From contig NZ_AUMJ01000015.1 of assembly GCF_000430625.1 (NCBI RefSeq), positions 62,001-126,000 on the forward strand: 64,000 nt of DNA, given 5' to 3'. The DNA is from Aneurinibacillus terranovensis DSM 18919 (GTDB lineage Bacteria > Bacillota > Bacilli > Aneurinibacillales > Aneurinibacillaceae). A model generated the notes under the pieces. That model saw nothing but the letters and a program-made list of their open reading frames with translations, searched no databases and was not told where the DNA came from. A program made the position numbers and the translations under genes. Position 1 is the stretch's first letter. Each line of letters starts with the position of its first letter. Below, in pieces: positions 56,014 through 64,000 of this stretch.

Positions 56014-57255
56014 ATGATTAAATGGAGTAAAATCGTTACCTTTCTTCTCGTCACAGTCATTGTCTTTGGAATAGTGGGGGCGACGGGACTAAAAGTAGCG
56101 AAAAGTACCACGCTTGGTCTTGACCTGCGGGGTGGATTTGAAATTCTATATGAAGCGTCACCGCTGGACAAGGGAGACAAGCTGACAAGCCAGACGCTGA
56201 ACGCGACGGTAAGCGCCCTTGAAAAACGGATTAACGCATTTGGTGTGTCCGAGCCTGAAATCCAGGTAGAAGGCACGAACCGGATTCGTGTGCGGATTGC
56301 CGGCGCGTATAATCAGGAAAAAGCACGGAACCTGATCGGTAAACCGGCGAGGTTAACGTTCCGTAGTCCTGACGGGAAGACCGTTTTAATGGATGGTCGG
56401 GATCTTGCGCCAGACGGAGCGGGGGTGTCCTTCGACCAAAATACCCAGCAGCCGGTTGTTACATTGAAATTTAAAGACCCGGCCAAGTTTGCGGATATTA
56501 CCCGGAAGTATCTAAACCAGCGGGTTGGGATTTTTCTTGACGATAAGTTGTTAGAAGCACCGACAATAAATCAGGTTATCCCGGCAGGAAATGCGCAAAT
56601 TGATGGGCAGCCTTCTGTTGAGGATGCAAAAAACCTTGCCGCGATGCTGAACGCGGGTGCCCTGCCGGTACAGTTGAAAGAAATTTTCTCGACGAGCGTA
56701 GGCGCGAAGTTGGGACAGGAAGCGCTTGATGCAGGTGTAAAAGCCGGTATCATTGGAACGGTGATCGTCTTCCTGTTTATGATTTTCTTCTATCGTATGC
56801 CGGGTGTTGTCGCATGCGTTACACTTGTTGCTTACATCTATCTTCTTATGCTGCTGCAGAATCTTATGCACGCCACCCTTACCCTGCCGGGGATCGCGGC
56901 GTTTATTCTCGGGGTCGGGATGGCTGTTGACGCCAATATTATTATGTATGAGCGGATTAAGGAAGAGATGCGGAGCGGGAAGACGATTTTGTCGGCGATG
57001 CGAGCCGGATCACAGCGTTCGTTAAGCACGATTCTGGATGCGAACGTAACAAGTATCATTGGGGCTATGGTTCTTTACTACTTTGGTTCCAGTTCGATTC
57101 GCGGGTTTGCCACGACGCTGATTCTCGGTATTGTGGTCAGCTTAATTACAGCCGTTGTTGGCTCAAGGTTCATGCTGAATCTTGCCGTGCGCTCCAACGC
57201 GTTTAATAAACCGTGGTTCTTCGGTGTAAAGGAGCGTGATATCCGTGACCTCTAA
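56014..57255 (+). CDS. secD: Protein translocase subunit SecD
   Basis: 413 residues. First span, the P1 domain with LGLDLRGGFEILYEA, then five C-terminal spans with GMAVDANIIMYERIKEE and the RND-type FATTLILGIVVSLI. It uses the proton-motive force to finish secretion. Start ATG 56014 has AAAGGAGG upstream. Separate secD and secF differ from the fused secDF of B. subtilis. Confidence 0.95.
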   Translation: MIKWSKIVTFLLVTVIVFGIVGATGLKVAKSTTLGLDLRGGFEILYEASPLDKGDKLTSQTLNATVSALEKRINAFGVSEPEIQVEGTNRIRVRIAGAYNQEKARNLIGKPARLTFRSPDGKTVLMDGRDLAPDGAGVSFDQNTQQPVVTLKFKDPAKFADITRKYLNQRVGIFLDDKLLEAPTINQVIPAGNAQIDGQPSVEDAKNLAAMLNAGALPVQLKEIFSTSVGAKLGQEALDAGVKAGIIGTVIVFLFMIFFYRMPGVVACVTLVAYIYLLMLLQNLMHATLTLPGIAAFILGVGMAVDANIIMYERIKEEMRSGKTILSAMRAGSQRSLSTILDANVTSIIGAMVLYYFGSSSIRGFATTLILGIVVSLITAVVGSRFMLNLAVRSNAFNKPWFFGVKERDIRDL

Positions 57256-58153
57256 ATTTGATTATGTGAAACACCGGAAATACTATTTTCTTTTTTCCGG
57301 TATTCTGATCATCGCGGGAATTATCTCTCTGCTAAGTATGGGATTGAACCTTGGCGTTGATTTCAAGAGCGGTTCGCGGGTACAGGTTGCGATCGGAAAG
57401 ACGTTTTCGGAAAACGAGGTCGCCCAGACCGTGACGAAAATCGGTCTTAATCCCGGTAGTGTAACAACCGCGGGCGATAAGAAAGACCTGGCTGTCATCC
57501 AGTTTCCCGAAACGATTACGAAAGATCAATACGCGAAGCTGACGAATGAAATGAAAAGTAAATACGGCAATAATGTAGACTTAACGGAAAGTACCGTGAA
57601 CCCAATGGTGTCCCAGGAGTTGGCAAAGTCCGCCCTGTATTCTGTGCTGATTGCTTCCGTTGGGATTGTTATCTACATTACGATTCGTTTTGAATTTAAA
57701 TTTGCTATCTCCGGGATACTGGCTCTGTTCCATGACGTGTTTCTTGTGCTGACGATGTTCAGTTTATTCCGGATTGAAGTGGATCTGCCATTTATTGCGG
57801 CCATTCTAACGATTGTCGGGTATTCGATCCATGATAATATTATCATTTTTGACCGCATCCGTGACAACTTGAAGCATACGAAACTTAAAACGACCCAGGA
57901 TGTCGAGGATCTCGTAAACAAGAGTATCCGTTCAACAATCGTGCGCTCGATCAACACGGTTATCACCGTACTGATTACCGCGCTTGCCCTCTATATTTTC
58001 GGCGGCGAAAGCATTCGAAACTTTATGCTGGCCCTTCTCATCGGCCTCACATTCGGTGCCTATTCTTCTATCTTTATCGCCAGCCAAATCTGGGTGCAGT
58101 TGAAAGAAAACGAGATCAAAAAGAAGAAACTGGCCCCGTCCAAACAGGCGTAA
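57245..58153 (+). CDS. secF: Protein translocase subunit SecF
   Basis: 302 residues, six spans: LGVDFKSGSRVQVAIG (D1 motif), VGYSIHDNIIIFDRIRDN, and FGAYSSIFIASQIWV. Partner of SecD. GTG 57245 is 11 bases after AAAGGAG and lies inside the end of secD; GTG 57236 is too close to the ribosome site. Confidence 0.95.
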   Translation: MTSKFDYVKHRKYYFLFSGILIIAGIISLLSMGLNLGVDFKSGSRVQVAIGKTFSENEVAQTVTKIGLNPGSVTTAGDKKDLAVIQFPETITKDQYAKLTNEMKSKYGNNVDLTESTVNPMVSQELAKSALYSVLIASVGIVIYITIRFEFKFAISGILALFHDVFLVLTMFSLFRIEVDLPFIAAILTIVGYSIHDNIIIFDRIRDNLKHTKLKTTQDVEDLVNKSIRSTIVRSINTVITVLITALALYIFGGESIRNFMLALLIGLTFGAYSSIFIASQIWVQLKENEIKKKKLAPSKQA

Positions 58154-58201
58154 AGAGAGTAGTAATATTAGGGTAGTGGTTTTATAGTAAATAGTAACAC
58201 C

Positions 58202-58240
58202 AAAGGCTGTTGGCATAGTGAATGTCAACAGCCTTTTTTA
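58202..58240 (+). terminator. Terminator after secF
   Basis: AAAGGCTGTTG (58202-58212) pairs with CAACAGCCTTT (58226-58236), then T-run. Confidence 0.9.
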
Positions 58241-58245
58241 CCGTT

Positions 58246-58295
58246 AAGGAAAGTATATGTTGCTTTACAGTGTTAAAGCAACATATACTTTCCTT
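58246..58295. repeat. Perfect 22-bp inverted repeat between secF and recJ
   Basis: Bases 58246-58267 are exactly complementary to 58274-58295, with a 6-base loop CAGTGT. It has the same geometry as the inverted repeat at 42401-42450 but an unrelated sequence. The rest of the gap, 58296-58443, holds a CCCGAG/CTCG-GGG hairpin but no credible gene. Confidence 0.8.
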
Positions 58296-58443
58296 CCATT
58301 GGTCACCCGAGAAAAACTCGCGGGAGTGTGCCGAACGTTGCTTTTTCAATGTGGAGCGTGTGGCCGGAAGGTCGATCAGACCGACAATTGTCTCCATCTT
58401 CGAGTTACCCGGATGTTTCAGGCCAATCCCCTTCCTTTCCTGC

Positions 58444-58473
58444 TTGCCCCACTTTTCTACTCTCTAGTATAAT
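58444..58473 (+). promoter_or_regulatory. Promoter for recJ
   Basis: TTGCCC (58444-58449), 18-base spacer, TATAAT (58468-58473), 30 bases before the recJ start. Confidence 0.65.
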
Positions 58474-58502
58474 AAACGAGTGTTAGAGAGAGGTGAAACC
58501 GG

Positions 58503-60860
58503 GTGTTACAATCAAAAACACGCTGGCAGATTGAAGACATAGATGATAGATCTGTAGAAGAACTGCAGCATCAGTTACATATTTCTCCCCTGGTTGCCCG
58601 TCTTTTGGTAGGCAGGGGACTCGATACCGCTGCGAAAGCAGAAAAATTCCTGCGCGGCGGGATTAGTGATTTCTATGACCCATTTTTACTTGATGGAATG
58701 GAGAAAGCCATTACCCGGACAAAGGAAGCGATTGAAACAGGGGAGCCGATTTTAATTTATGGGGATTATGACGCGGACGGCGTGACAAGCACCAGCATCA
58801 TGGTTCACACGATGCGCCAGGCGGGGGCATCGTTTCAATACTATATTCCAAACCGTTTTACAGAGGGCTACGGGTTAAATAAAGAAGCCCTCGCACGGGC
58901 AGCGGACAAGGGGTTTTCACTCGTGATTACCGTTGATACCGGAATCAGCGCGATTCATGAAGTGGAGAAGGGGAAAGAATGGGGGCTTGATATTATTATC
59001 ACCGACCACCATGAGCCCCCAAGCCAAATTCCTGATGCTTACGCCGTGATTAATCCTAAAAAACCCGGCTGTACCTATCCATTTGACATGCTGGCGGGCG
59101 CAGGTGTCGCGTTCAAATTTGCGCATGCGCTGCTCGGGGAATTTCCGCATCATCTGCTCGATATCGCCGCAATTGGAACCATTGCCGATCTGGTTCCTCT
59201 CGTTGATGAGAACCGCTTGCTTGCCAAACACGGCCTGCAGGCGATTGACCGTACGGCAAATCCCGGCATTAAAGCCTTAAAAAAAGTATGCGGCATCGAC
59301 GGCAGAGCCACGGCTTATCATATCGGGTTTGGTATGGGACCGCGCATTAACGCGACAGGCAGGCTTGAGACCGCGGACCGGGCGGTGAAACTGCTTGTTA
59401 CGAACAAGGAGGAAGAAGCGGAAGAGTATGCGCGGGAGCTTGATGAATTAAATACGGAGAGGCAGGCGCTTGTTCAGAAGATAGCGGCCGAAGCCGAGGA
59501 ACTGGTCTTGGCCATGCCTGAGGATGAAACGAATGTACTTGTCGTTGCCAAAGAAGGCTGGAACGAAGGGGTCATCGGAATTGTCGCCTCCCGTCTTGTC
59601 GAAAAGTTCTATCGTCCCGCGATCGTGTTGAGTATTTCCGAAGACGGGACCAAGGCGAAAGGTTCAGCACGCAGTATTGCCGGTTTTAATATTTATGAAG
59701 CGTTGACCACCTGCCGTGATATTCTGCCTCACTTTGGAGGCCATACAATGGCCGCCGGGATGAGCCTTGCGCTGGAGCATGTGAATGATTTACGCTGGCG
59801 TCTAAACAATATCGCGCGGGAATGGCTGACGCCAGAAGATTATATTCCGGTCACCCGCGTGGATGCGGTCTGCACGCTGGAAGATGCGACGCTGCAAACG
59901 GTTGATGAATTGGAGCAGTTGGCCCCTTTCGGGATGGGAAATCCAAGTCCGCGCATTTTAATAGAGAAGGTGGAGCTAGGCGATATTCGAACGATCGGTC
60001 AGGAACAAACCCATTTGAAATGCCAGCTGCGGCAGGGTGAACATATTCTTGACGGCATTGGGTTTAAACTTGCAGAAGTCGTGCCAAACCTATCAAGTAG
60101 TGCAGAAGCAAATATCGTCGGTGAACTGCATGTAAATGAGTGGAATAATAATCGGCGGGCGCAGTTTACTATTAAAGATATTGCCATTCCCGGCCTGCAG
60201 GTATTTGACTGGCGGGGCGCCCGTAATAAAGAAGAACGCCTGGCTCAGCTTGATGCGGACGAAACGGTACATATCCTTGTATTTCGCAGGAAAAATCACC
60301 AGTCCTTGTTAATGTCGCGACAAAACCGGGGTGGTTTTGAAGTAATGGCAGCCCCCATTGAAGCCGATGTTTCCCATGTTCGCCGCCTCGTCCTGTACGA
60401 TTTGCCGCATTCTTTACAAAACCTGCACGATTACCTCTCGCCTTATACGGGCGTGGAGCGAATTTATTGTTTGTTTGGGGAAGAACCGGGCTCGCTGTCA
60501 TCTCTCCCGACGAGGGATCACTTTAAAGAAGTCTATAAAGGGATCATACGAAGCAAGAAAGTACGTACGCAGGATATCCCCTTGCTTGCCAAAGCAACCT
60601 TACTTACCCCGTCGTCCGTTTCTTTCATACTGGACGTTTTTCATGATCTTGGATTTTTGCATAAACTAGACGGTGTGTATACTCTTGTAGAAAATCCAAT
60701 GAAGAAGGATTTAACCGAGTCCATTATTTACCAGGAGAAGAGGAAAGCATTGGAACTGGAAACGGAATTGCTGTATTCGCCCCCCTCTTCATTAAGTCAC
60801 TTTATTAAACAGTGCTGTCACCATCCGACAGCCGAGGAGGAAATTGTCCATGGATTTTAA
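58503..60860 (+). CDS. recJ: Single-strand DNA exonuclease RecJ
   Basis: 785 residues. DHH-family nuclease: [15 protein letters not shown], the DHH motif in [24 protein letters not shown]1 part [10 protein letters not shown], and an OB-fold followed by the extra C-terminal domain of Bacillus-type RecJ. It degrades 5' single strands in recombination and mismatch repair. GTG 58503 follows AGAGAGGTG. Overlaps apt by 11 bases. Confidence 0.95.
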   Translation: MLQSKTRWQIEDIDDRSVEELQHQLHISPLVARLLVGRGLDTAAKAEKFLRGGISDFYDPFLLDGMEKAITRTKEAIETGEPILIYGDYDADGVTSTSIMVHTMRQAGASFQYYIPNRFTEGYGLNKEALARAADKGFSLVITVDTGISAIHEVEKGKEWGLDIIITDHHEPPSQIPDAYAVINPKKPGCTYPFDMLAGAGVAFKFAHALLGEFPHHLLDIAAIGTIADLVPLVDENRLLAKHGLQAIDRTANPGIKALKKVCGIDGRATAYHIGFGMGPRINATGRLETADRAVKLLVTNKEEEAEEYARELDELNTERQALVQKIAAEAEELVLAMPEDETNVLVVAKEGWNEGVIGIVASRLVEKFYRPAIVLSISEDGTKAKGSARSIAGFNIYEALTTCRDILPHFGGHTMAAGMSLALEHVNDLRWRLNNIAREWLTPEDYIPVTRVDAVCTLEDATLQTVDELEQLAPFGMGNPSPRILIEKVELGDIRTIGQEQTHLKCQLRQGEHILDGIGFKLAEVVPNLSSSAEANIVGELHVNEWNNNRRAQFTIKDIAIPGLQVFDWRGARNKEERLAQLDADETVHILVFRRKNHQSLLMSRQNRGGFEVMAAPIEADVSHVRRLVLYDLPHSLQNLHDYLSPYTGVERIYCLFGEEPGSLSSLPTRDHFKEVYKGIIRSKKVRTQDIPLLAKATLLTPSSVSFILDVFHDLGFLHKLDGVYTLVENPMKKDLTESIIYQEKRKALELETELLYSPPSSLSHFIKQCCHHPTAEEEIVHGF

Positions 60861-61365
60861 AGAAAAAATACGCGTTATCGAGGATTATCCGCAAGAAGGA
60901 ATCCGTTTTAAAGATATTACTACTCTGCTGAAAGACGGGGCAGCTTATAAAGCGGCAATCCAGCAATTAGCGGATTTCGCCAGAGATAAACATGTGGATA
61001 TGGTTGTTGGCCCGGAAGCCCGCGGCTTCGTAGTAGGGTGCCCACTTGCTCTTGAATTGAATGCCGGCTTCGTTCCGGTCCGTAAGAAAGGAAAGCTTCC
61101 ATGTGAAACCATTCAGGCTTCATACAGTCTCGAATACGGAAATGATGCGCTTGCGATGCATAAAGACGCCATTCAGCCGGGACAGCGTGTATTAGTTGCT
61201 GACGACTTACTCGCAACTGGCGGCACGATCGAAACGACGATTAATCTTGTCAAACAACTGGGCGGAGAAATTGTTGGTCTCGCTTTCCTTATCGAGCTTA
61301 CCTACCTTGACGGCCGGAAGCGAGTGGGAAACGAATACGATATTTTTTCCCTTGTAAAATATTAA
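60850..61365 (+). CDS. apt: Adenine phosphoribosyltransferase
   Basis: 171 residues. [27 protein letters not shown], and the PRPP-binding [14 protein letters not shown]. It salvages adenine to AMP. ATG 60850 is 9 bases from GAGGAGG and lies inside the recJ end. Confidence 0.97.
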   Translation: MDFKEKIRVIEDYPQEGIRFKDITTLLKDGAAYKAAIQQLADFARDKHVDMVVGPEARGFVVGCPLALELNAGFVPVRKKGKLPCETIQASYSLEYGNDALAMHKDAIQPGQRVLVADDLLATGGTIETTINLVKQLGGEIVGLAFLIELTYLDGRKRVGNEYDIFSLVKY

Positions 61366-61393
61366 CACACATCCGGTTGGATAAGCGCAATCG

Positions 61394-61429
61394 AAACCAG
61401 CAGGTTCCTTAAAAAAGCTGCTGGTTTTT
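61394..61429 (+). terminator. Terminator after apt
   Basis: AAACCAGCAG (61394-61403) pairs with CTGCTGGTTT (61418-61427), then T-residues. Confidence 0.9.
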
Positions 61430-61522
61430 CTATATCTCGGGAGGCATCCTCTTTACTTTCCCAGGTAATTCAATGATAATAAAGAATAATATCCAAGGGT
61501 GTGGTAAAGGAGATTGCTTATA

Positions 61523-63712
61523 ATGAGTACCGAAACGGCGATAGAAACCGCTGTCGATAATGTCATAGATCAAGCTGAGAAATATTTACCCGATAAAGAT
61601 ATCGAGTTTCTCGTCCGTGCCTACGAGTTTGCCAAGGATGCCCATGGCGGGCAGGTCCGCAAATCCGGAGAACCGTACATTATTCATCCCATTGCAGTCG
61701 CCGGGATTTTGATTAATCTCCAAATGGATGCCGTAACTGTCGCTGCCGCATTTTTGCATGACGTGGTAGAAGATACGGAAGTAACGAGCGAACAGATAGA
61801 AAAAGAATTTGGCCACGAGGTGGCTCTGCTTGTTGAAGGGGTAACGAAGCTCGGGCGTATTAAGTTTAAATCGAAGGAACAGCAGCAGGCCGAGAATCAC
61901 CGTAAAATGTTTCTCGCCATGGCCAGGGATTTGCGCGTAATGATGATCAAGCTGGCTGACCGCCTCCACAACATGCGGACGCTTAAGCATTTATCGGAGG
62001 AGAAGCAGCGGCAGATTTCAGACGAGACGCTAGAAATTTTCGCGCCGCTTGCACACCGACTGGGAATCGCGTCTATTAAATGGGAAATGGAAGACACGGC
62101 TCTGCGATACATTAATCCCCAGCAATATTATCGAATCGTCAATTTAATGAAAAAGAAGCGGGAAGAGCGGGAGAAATATATCGAACAGGTGATTCAAACG
62201 CTTCTTGAAAAAATACATGAGATAAAAATTGACGGGGACATTTCAGGCAGGCCTAAGCACATTTATAGTATTTACCGGAAAATGGTCAAGCAAAATAAAG
62301 AATTCAATGAAATATACGATTTGCTGGCGGTTCGGGTCATCGTGGAGAATATCCGCGATTGTTACGCGGTACTAGGCGTCGTTCATACCCTCTGGAAACC
62401 AATGCCGGGCCGTTTTAAGGACTATATTGCCATGCCAAAGGCAAATATGTACCAGTCCCTCCATACAACGGTCATCGGCCCGAACGGTGAACCGCTAGAA
62501 GTTCAAATTCGCACGGCAGAGATGCACCGGATTGCTGAATACGGGATCGCGGCACACTGGGCGTATAAAGAAGGGAAGCCGGTTCCGGGAGAACAGAATT
62601 TTGAAACGAAGCTTTCCTGGTTCCGGGAAATTCTTGAGTGGCAGAATGAAACACGGGACGCGCATGAGTTTATGGAATCGCTTAAAATGGATTTATTTGC
62701 GGACCTTGTGTTTGTCTTTACACCGAAGGGGGACGTTATCGAACTGCCGAAGGGTTCTGTCCCCCTGGATTATGCCTACCGGATTCACTCCGAGATAGGT
62801 AATCGTACGATCGGCGCGAAAGTTAACGGAAAAATCGTTCCGCTTGACCATAAGCTCAAGACTGGAGACATTGTGGAAATTCTTACCTCTAAGCATAGCT
62901 TTGGGCCGAGCCGAGACTGGTTGAAAATTACGAAATCCTCACATGCGCGCAATAAAATCAAGCAATGGTTTAAAAAAGAAAAACGTGAAGAAAACGTTGC
63001 CAAAGGCCGCGAGTTGGTCGAAAGTGAGCTGCGCAGGAATAATTTTGAGCCTAAAGAAATGATGACGGCCGAAAACTTGCTGGAAGTCGCAGGCAAATTC
63101 AATTTCCAGGGCGAGGAGGATATGTTTGCGGCGGTCGGGTATGGCGGAATTACCGGGGCCCAGATTGCGACACGTTTATCAGATAAGCTGCGCAAAGAGC
63201 GTGAAGAGAGCCGCCCGAATGTCACGGAAATAAAAAGCGAGGTACGGCGGAAGCGGCCCGATCAGGGAGTGGTTGTGAAAGGGGTCGATAATCTGCTCGT
63301 ACGGTTCTCCCGCTGCTGTAATCCGGTACCGGGTGATGATATTGTCGGCTTTATTACACGCGGGCGCGGAGTGTCTGTCCACCGGGAAAACTGTCCGAAT
63401 GTTACCCGGTCGTCACCGGAAGAGAAAGAACGCCTTATTCATGTGGAATGGGAAAGTGATTTACGGCACGAGTATAACGTGGATATTGAAATCACAGGAA
63501 ACGACCGCAGCGGTCTCCTGAACGAAGTGCTGGCGACGGTTGCGGATACGAAGACCAACATATCGGCGGTCTCCGGTAAAACGGATAAAAACCGTGTGGC
63601 TAAAATCAATATGACCATTACAATTCACAATGTCGACCACCTGCATAAAGTGGTGGAGCGAATTAAAAAGATTCGTGATGTGTACTCAGTACGCCGCGTG
63701 TTGAACACGTAG
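61523..63712 (+). CDS. relA: Bifunctional (p)ppGpp synthetase/hydrolase Rel
   Basis: 729 residues. HD hydrolase domain (HPIAVAGILINLQMD, FLHDVVEDT, LADRLHNMRTL), synthetase domain (RPKHIYSIYRKM, EIYDLLAVRVIV, YQSLHTTVIGP, EVQIRTAEMH), TGS domain (VFTPKGDVIELPKGSVPLDYAY), zinc-finger/helical part (RCCNPVPGDDIVGF) and C-terminal ACT. Both catalytic sites look intact, so it makes and degrades the stringent alarmone. ATG 61523 follows AAAGGAGA. Confidence 0.97.
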   Translation: MSTETAIETAVDNVIDQAEKYLPDKDIEFLVRAYEFAKDAHGGQVRKSGEPYIIHPIAVAGILINLQMDAVTVAAAFLHDVVEDTEVTSEQIEKEFGHEVALLVEGVTKLGRIKFKSKEQQQAENHRKMFLAMARDLRVMMIKLADRLHNMRTLKHLSEEKQRQISDETLEIFAPLAHRLGIASIKWEMEDTALRYINPQQYYRIVNLMKKKREEREKYIEQVIQTLLEKIHEIKIDGDISGRPKHIYSIYRKMVKQNKEFNEIYDLLAVRVIVENIRDCYAVLGVVHTLWKPMPGRFKDYIAMPKANMYQSLHTTVIGPNGEPLEVQIRTAEMHRIAEYGIAAHWAYKEGKPVPGEQNFETKLSWFREILEWQNETRDAHEFMESLKMDLFADLVFVFTPKGDVIELPKGSVPLDYAYRIHSEIGNRTIGAKVNGKIVPLDHKLKTGDIVEILTSKHSFGPSRDWLKITKSSHARNKIKQWFKKEKREENVAKGRELVESELRRNNFEPKEMMTAENLLEVAGKFNFQGEEDMFAAVGYGGITGAQIATRLSDKLRKEREESRPNVTEIKSEVRRKRPDQGVVVKGVDNLLVRFSRCCNPVPGDDIVGFITRGRGVSVHRENCPNVTRSSPEEKERLIHVEWESDLRHEYNVDIEITGNDRSGLLNEVLATVADTKTNISAVSGKTDKNRVAKINMTITIHNVDHLHKVVERIKKIRDVYSVRRVLNT

Positions 63713-63811
63713 CCATTATTAGTGTACGTCAAATCATGCAGGTTGATGTCGGTTGGTTACTACACAGGTTTACTATTATGCAGGTTCACTTACAGATAGA
63801 GGAGTTATATC

Positions 63812-64000
63812 ATGCGGGTAGTTGTTCAACGATCCAAACAGGCGAAGGTTATAGTAGAACGTGAAGTCGTTGGGCAAATTGATGCCGGACTCGTTCTTCT
63901 TGTCGGTATCACCCATACCGATACGGAAGAAGAAGTAGCGTATATGGCGGATAAAATTGCAAACCTTCGTATTTTTGAAGACGAAACGGGCAAAATGAAC
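63812..64000 (+). CDS. dtd: D-aminoacyl-tRNA deacylase, N-terminal part
   Basis: 63 codons visible before the window ends: [20 protein letters not shown], then [16 protein letters not shown] and [15 protein letters not shown]. It hydrolyses D-amino acids from tRNA. Normal length is about 150 residues, so the gene is cut by the edge. ATG 63812 follows AGAGGAG. Three CAGGTT repeats (63739, 63765, 63781) lie in the 99-base gap after relA. Confidence 0.93.
   Translation, partial: MRVVVQRSKQAKVIVEREVVGQIDAGLVLLVGITHTDTEEEVAYMADKIANLRIFEDETGKMN

Noticed and set aside
58222-58472. Overlapping short open frames between secF and recJ
   Set aside because: They run through the terminator and the 22-bp inverted repeat, lack ribosome sites, and show no family resemblance.
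63739-63786. Three CAGGTT repeats after relA as an operator array
   Set aside because: Only 6 bases long with uneven spacing; chance occurrence is plausible.

Overview
The window is chromosomal DNA of an endospore-forming Bacillales member. The evidence is the gene content and order: spoIIB-like, maf, radC, mreBCD, minCD, spoIVFA/FB, rplU-prp-rpmA, spo0B, obg, pheB, and later bofC, ruvAB, queA-tgt-yajC, spoVB, comN, secDF, recJ, apt, relA, dtd. This is the conserved backbone known from Bacillus subtilis, with variations (rng, split secD/secF, hom-thrC-thrB-pheA-ilvE, SpoIID/LytB before queA) that fit the Paenibacillus/Brevibacillus/Aneurinibacillus side of the order. The genus is an inference; no rRNA gene is present. 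I see no tRNA, rRNA, CRISPR array or intact insertion sequence.

Layout. 1-7.1 kb: type IV pilus cluster (pilB 5'-truncated by the window edge, pilT, pilC, one major-type prepilin, pilD, pilM, pilN, pilO). 7.2-10 kb: SPOR-domain SpoIIB-like protein, maf, radC. 10-17.1 kb: cell shape and division-site genes (mreBCD, minCD, rodA), then the sigma-K checkpoint pair spoIVFA/spoIVFB. 17.2-22.4 kb: rng, the L21/Prp/L27 ribosomal operon, a decayed FAH-family gene, spo0B and obg. 22.5-28.2 kb: amino-acid genes pheB-hom-thrC-thrB-pheA and ilvE. 28.2-28.6 kb: a gene-free stretch dominated by a roughly 210-nt self-complementary structure. 28.6-31.9 kb: spore genes ysxE and safA (minus strand) and bofC. 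32-35 kb: fabH with a FapR-like operator, ruvA, ruvB and a DUF2905 gene.

35.1-46.7 kb is an accessory insert between ruvB/DUF2905 and the SpoIID-queA-tgt block, which I would expect to be adjacent. It holds lipL, a probable benE remnant, a complete rbsRKDACB ribose operon with three LacI-type operators, a frameshifted secreted C39-like peptidase gene, an unknown membrane protein, a small coiled-coil protein, and a divergent regulatory pair: an XRE repressor and a soluble protein fusing an XRE helix-turn-helix to a sporulation-type histidine kinase. Three 17-bp operators lie between those two genes. Two diverged copies of a structured element of about 90 nt sit at 35.0 and 38.9 kb, one of them inside the ribose operon.

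46.9-64 kb returns to the backbone: spoIID-like, queA, tgt, yajC, yrzE-like, a CPA1 antiporter, corA, spoVB, comN, secD, secF, recJ, apt, relA and the start of dtd (cut by the window end).

Strongest candidates for something new: the XRE/HTH-kinase module with its operators, the 28.3-28.5 kb structured RNA or element, and the two-copy 90-nt element. All functional statements come from reading the sequence; no database search was run.
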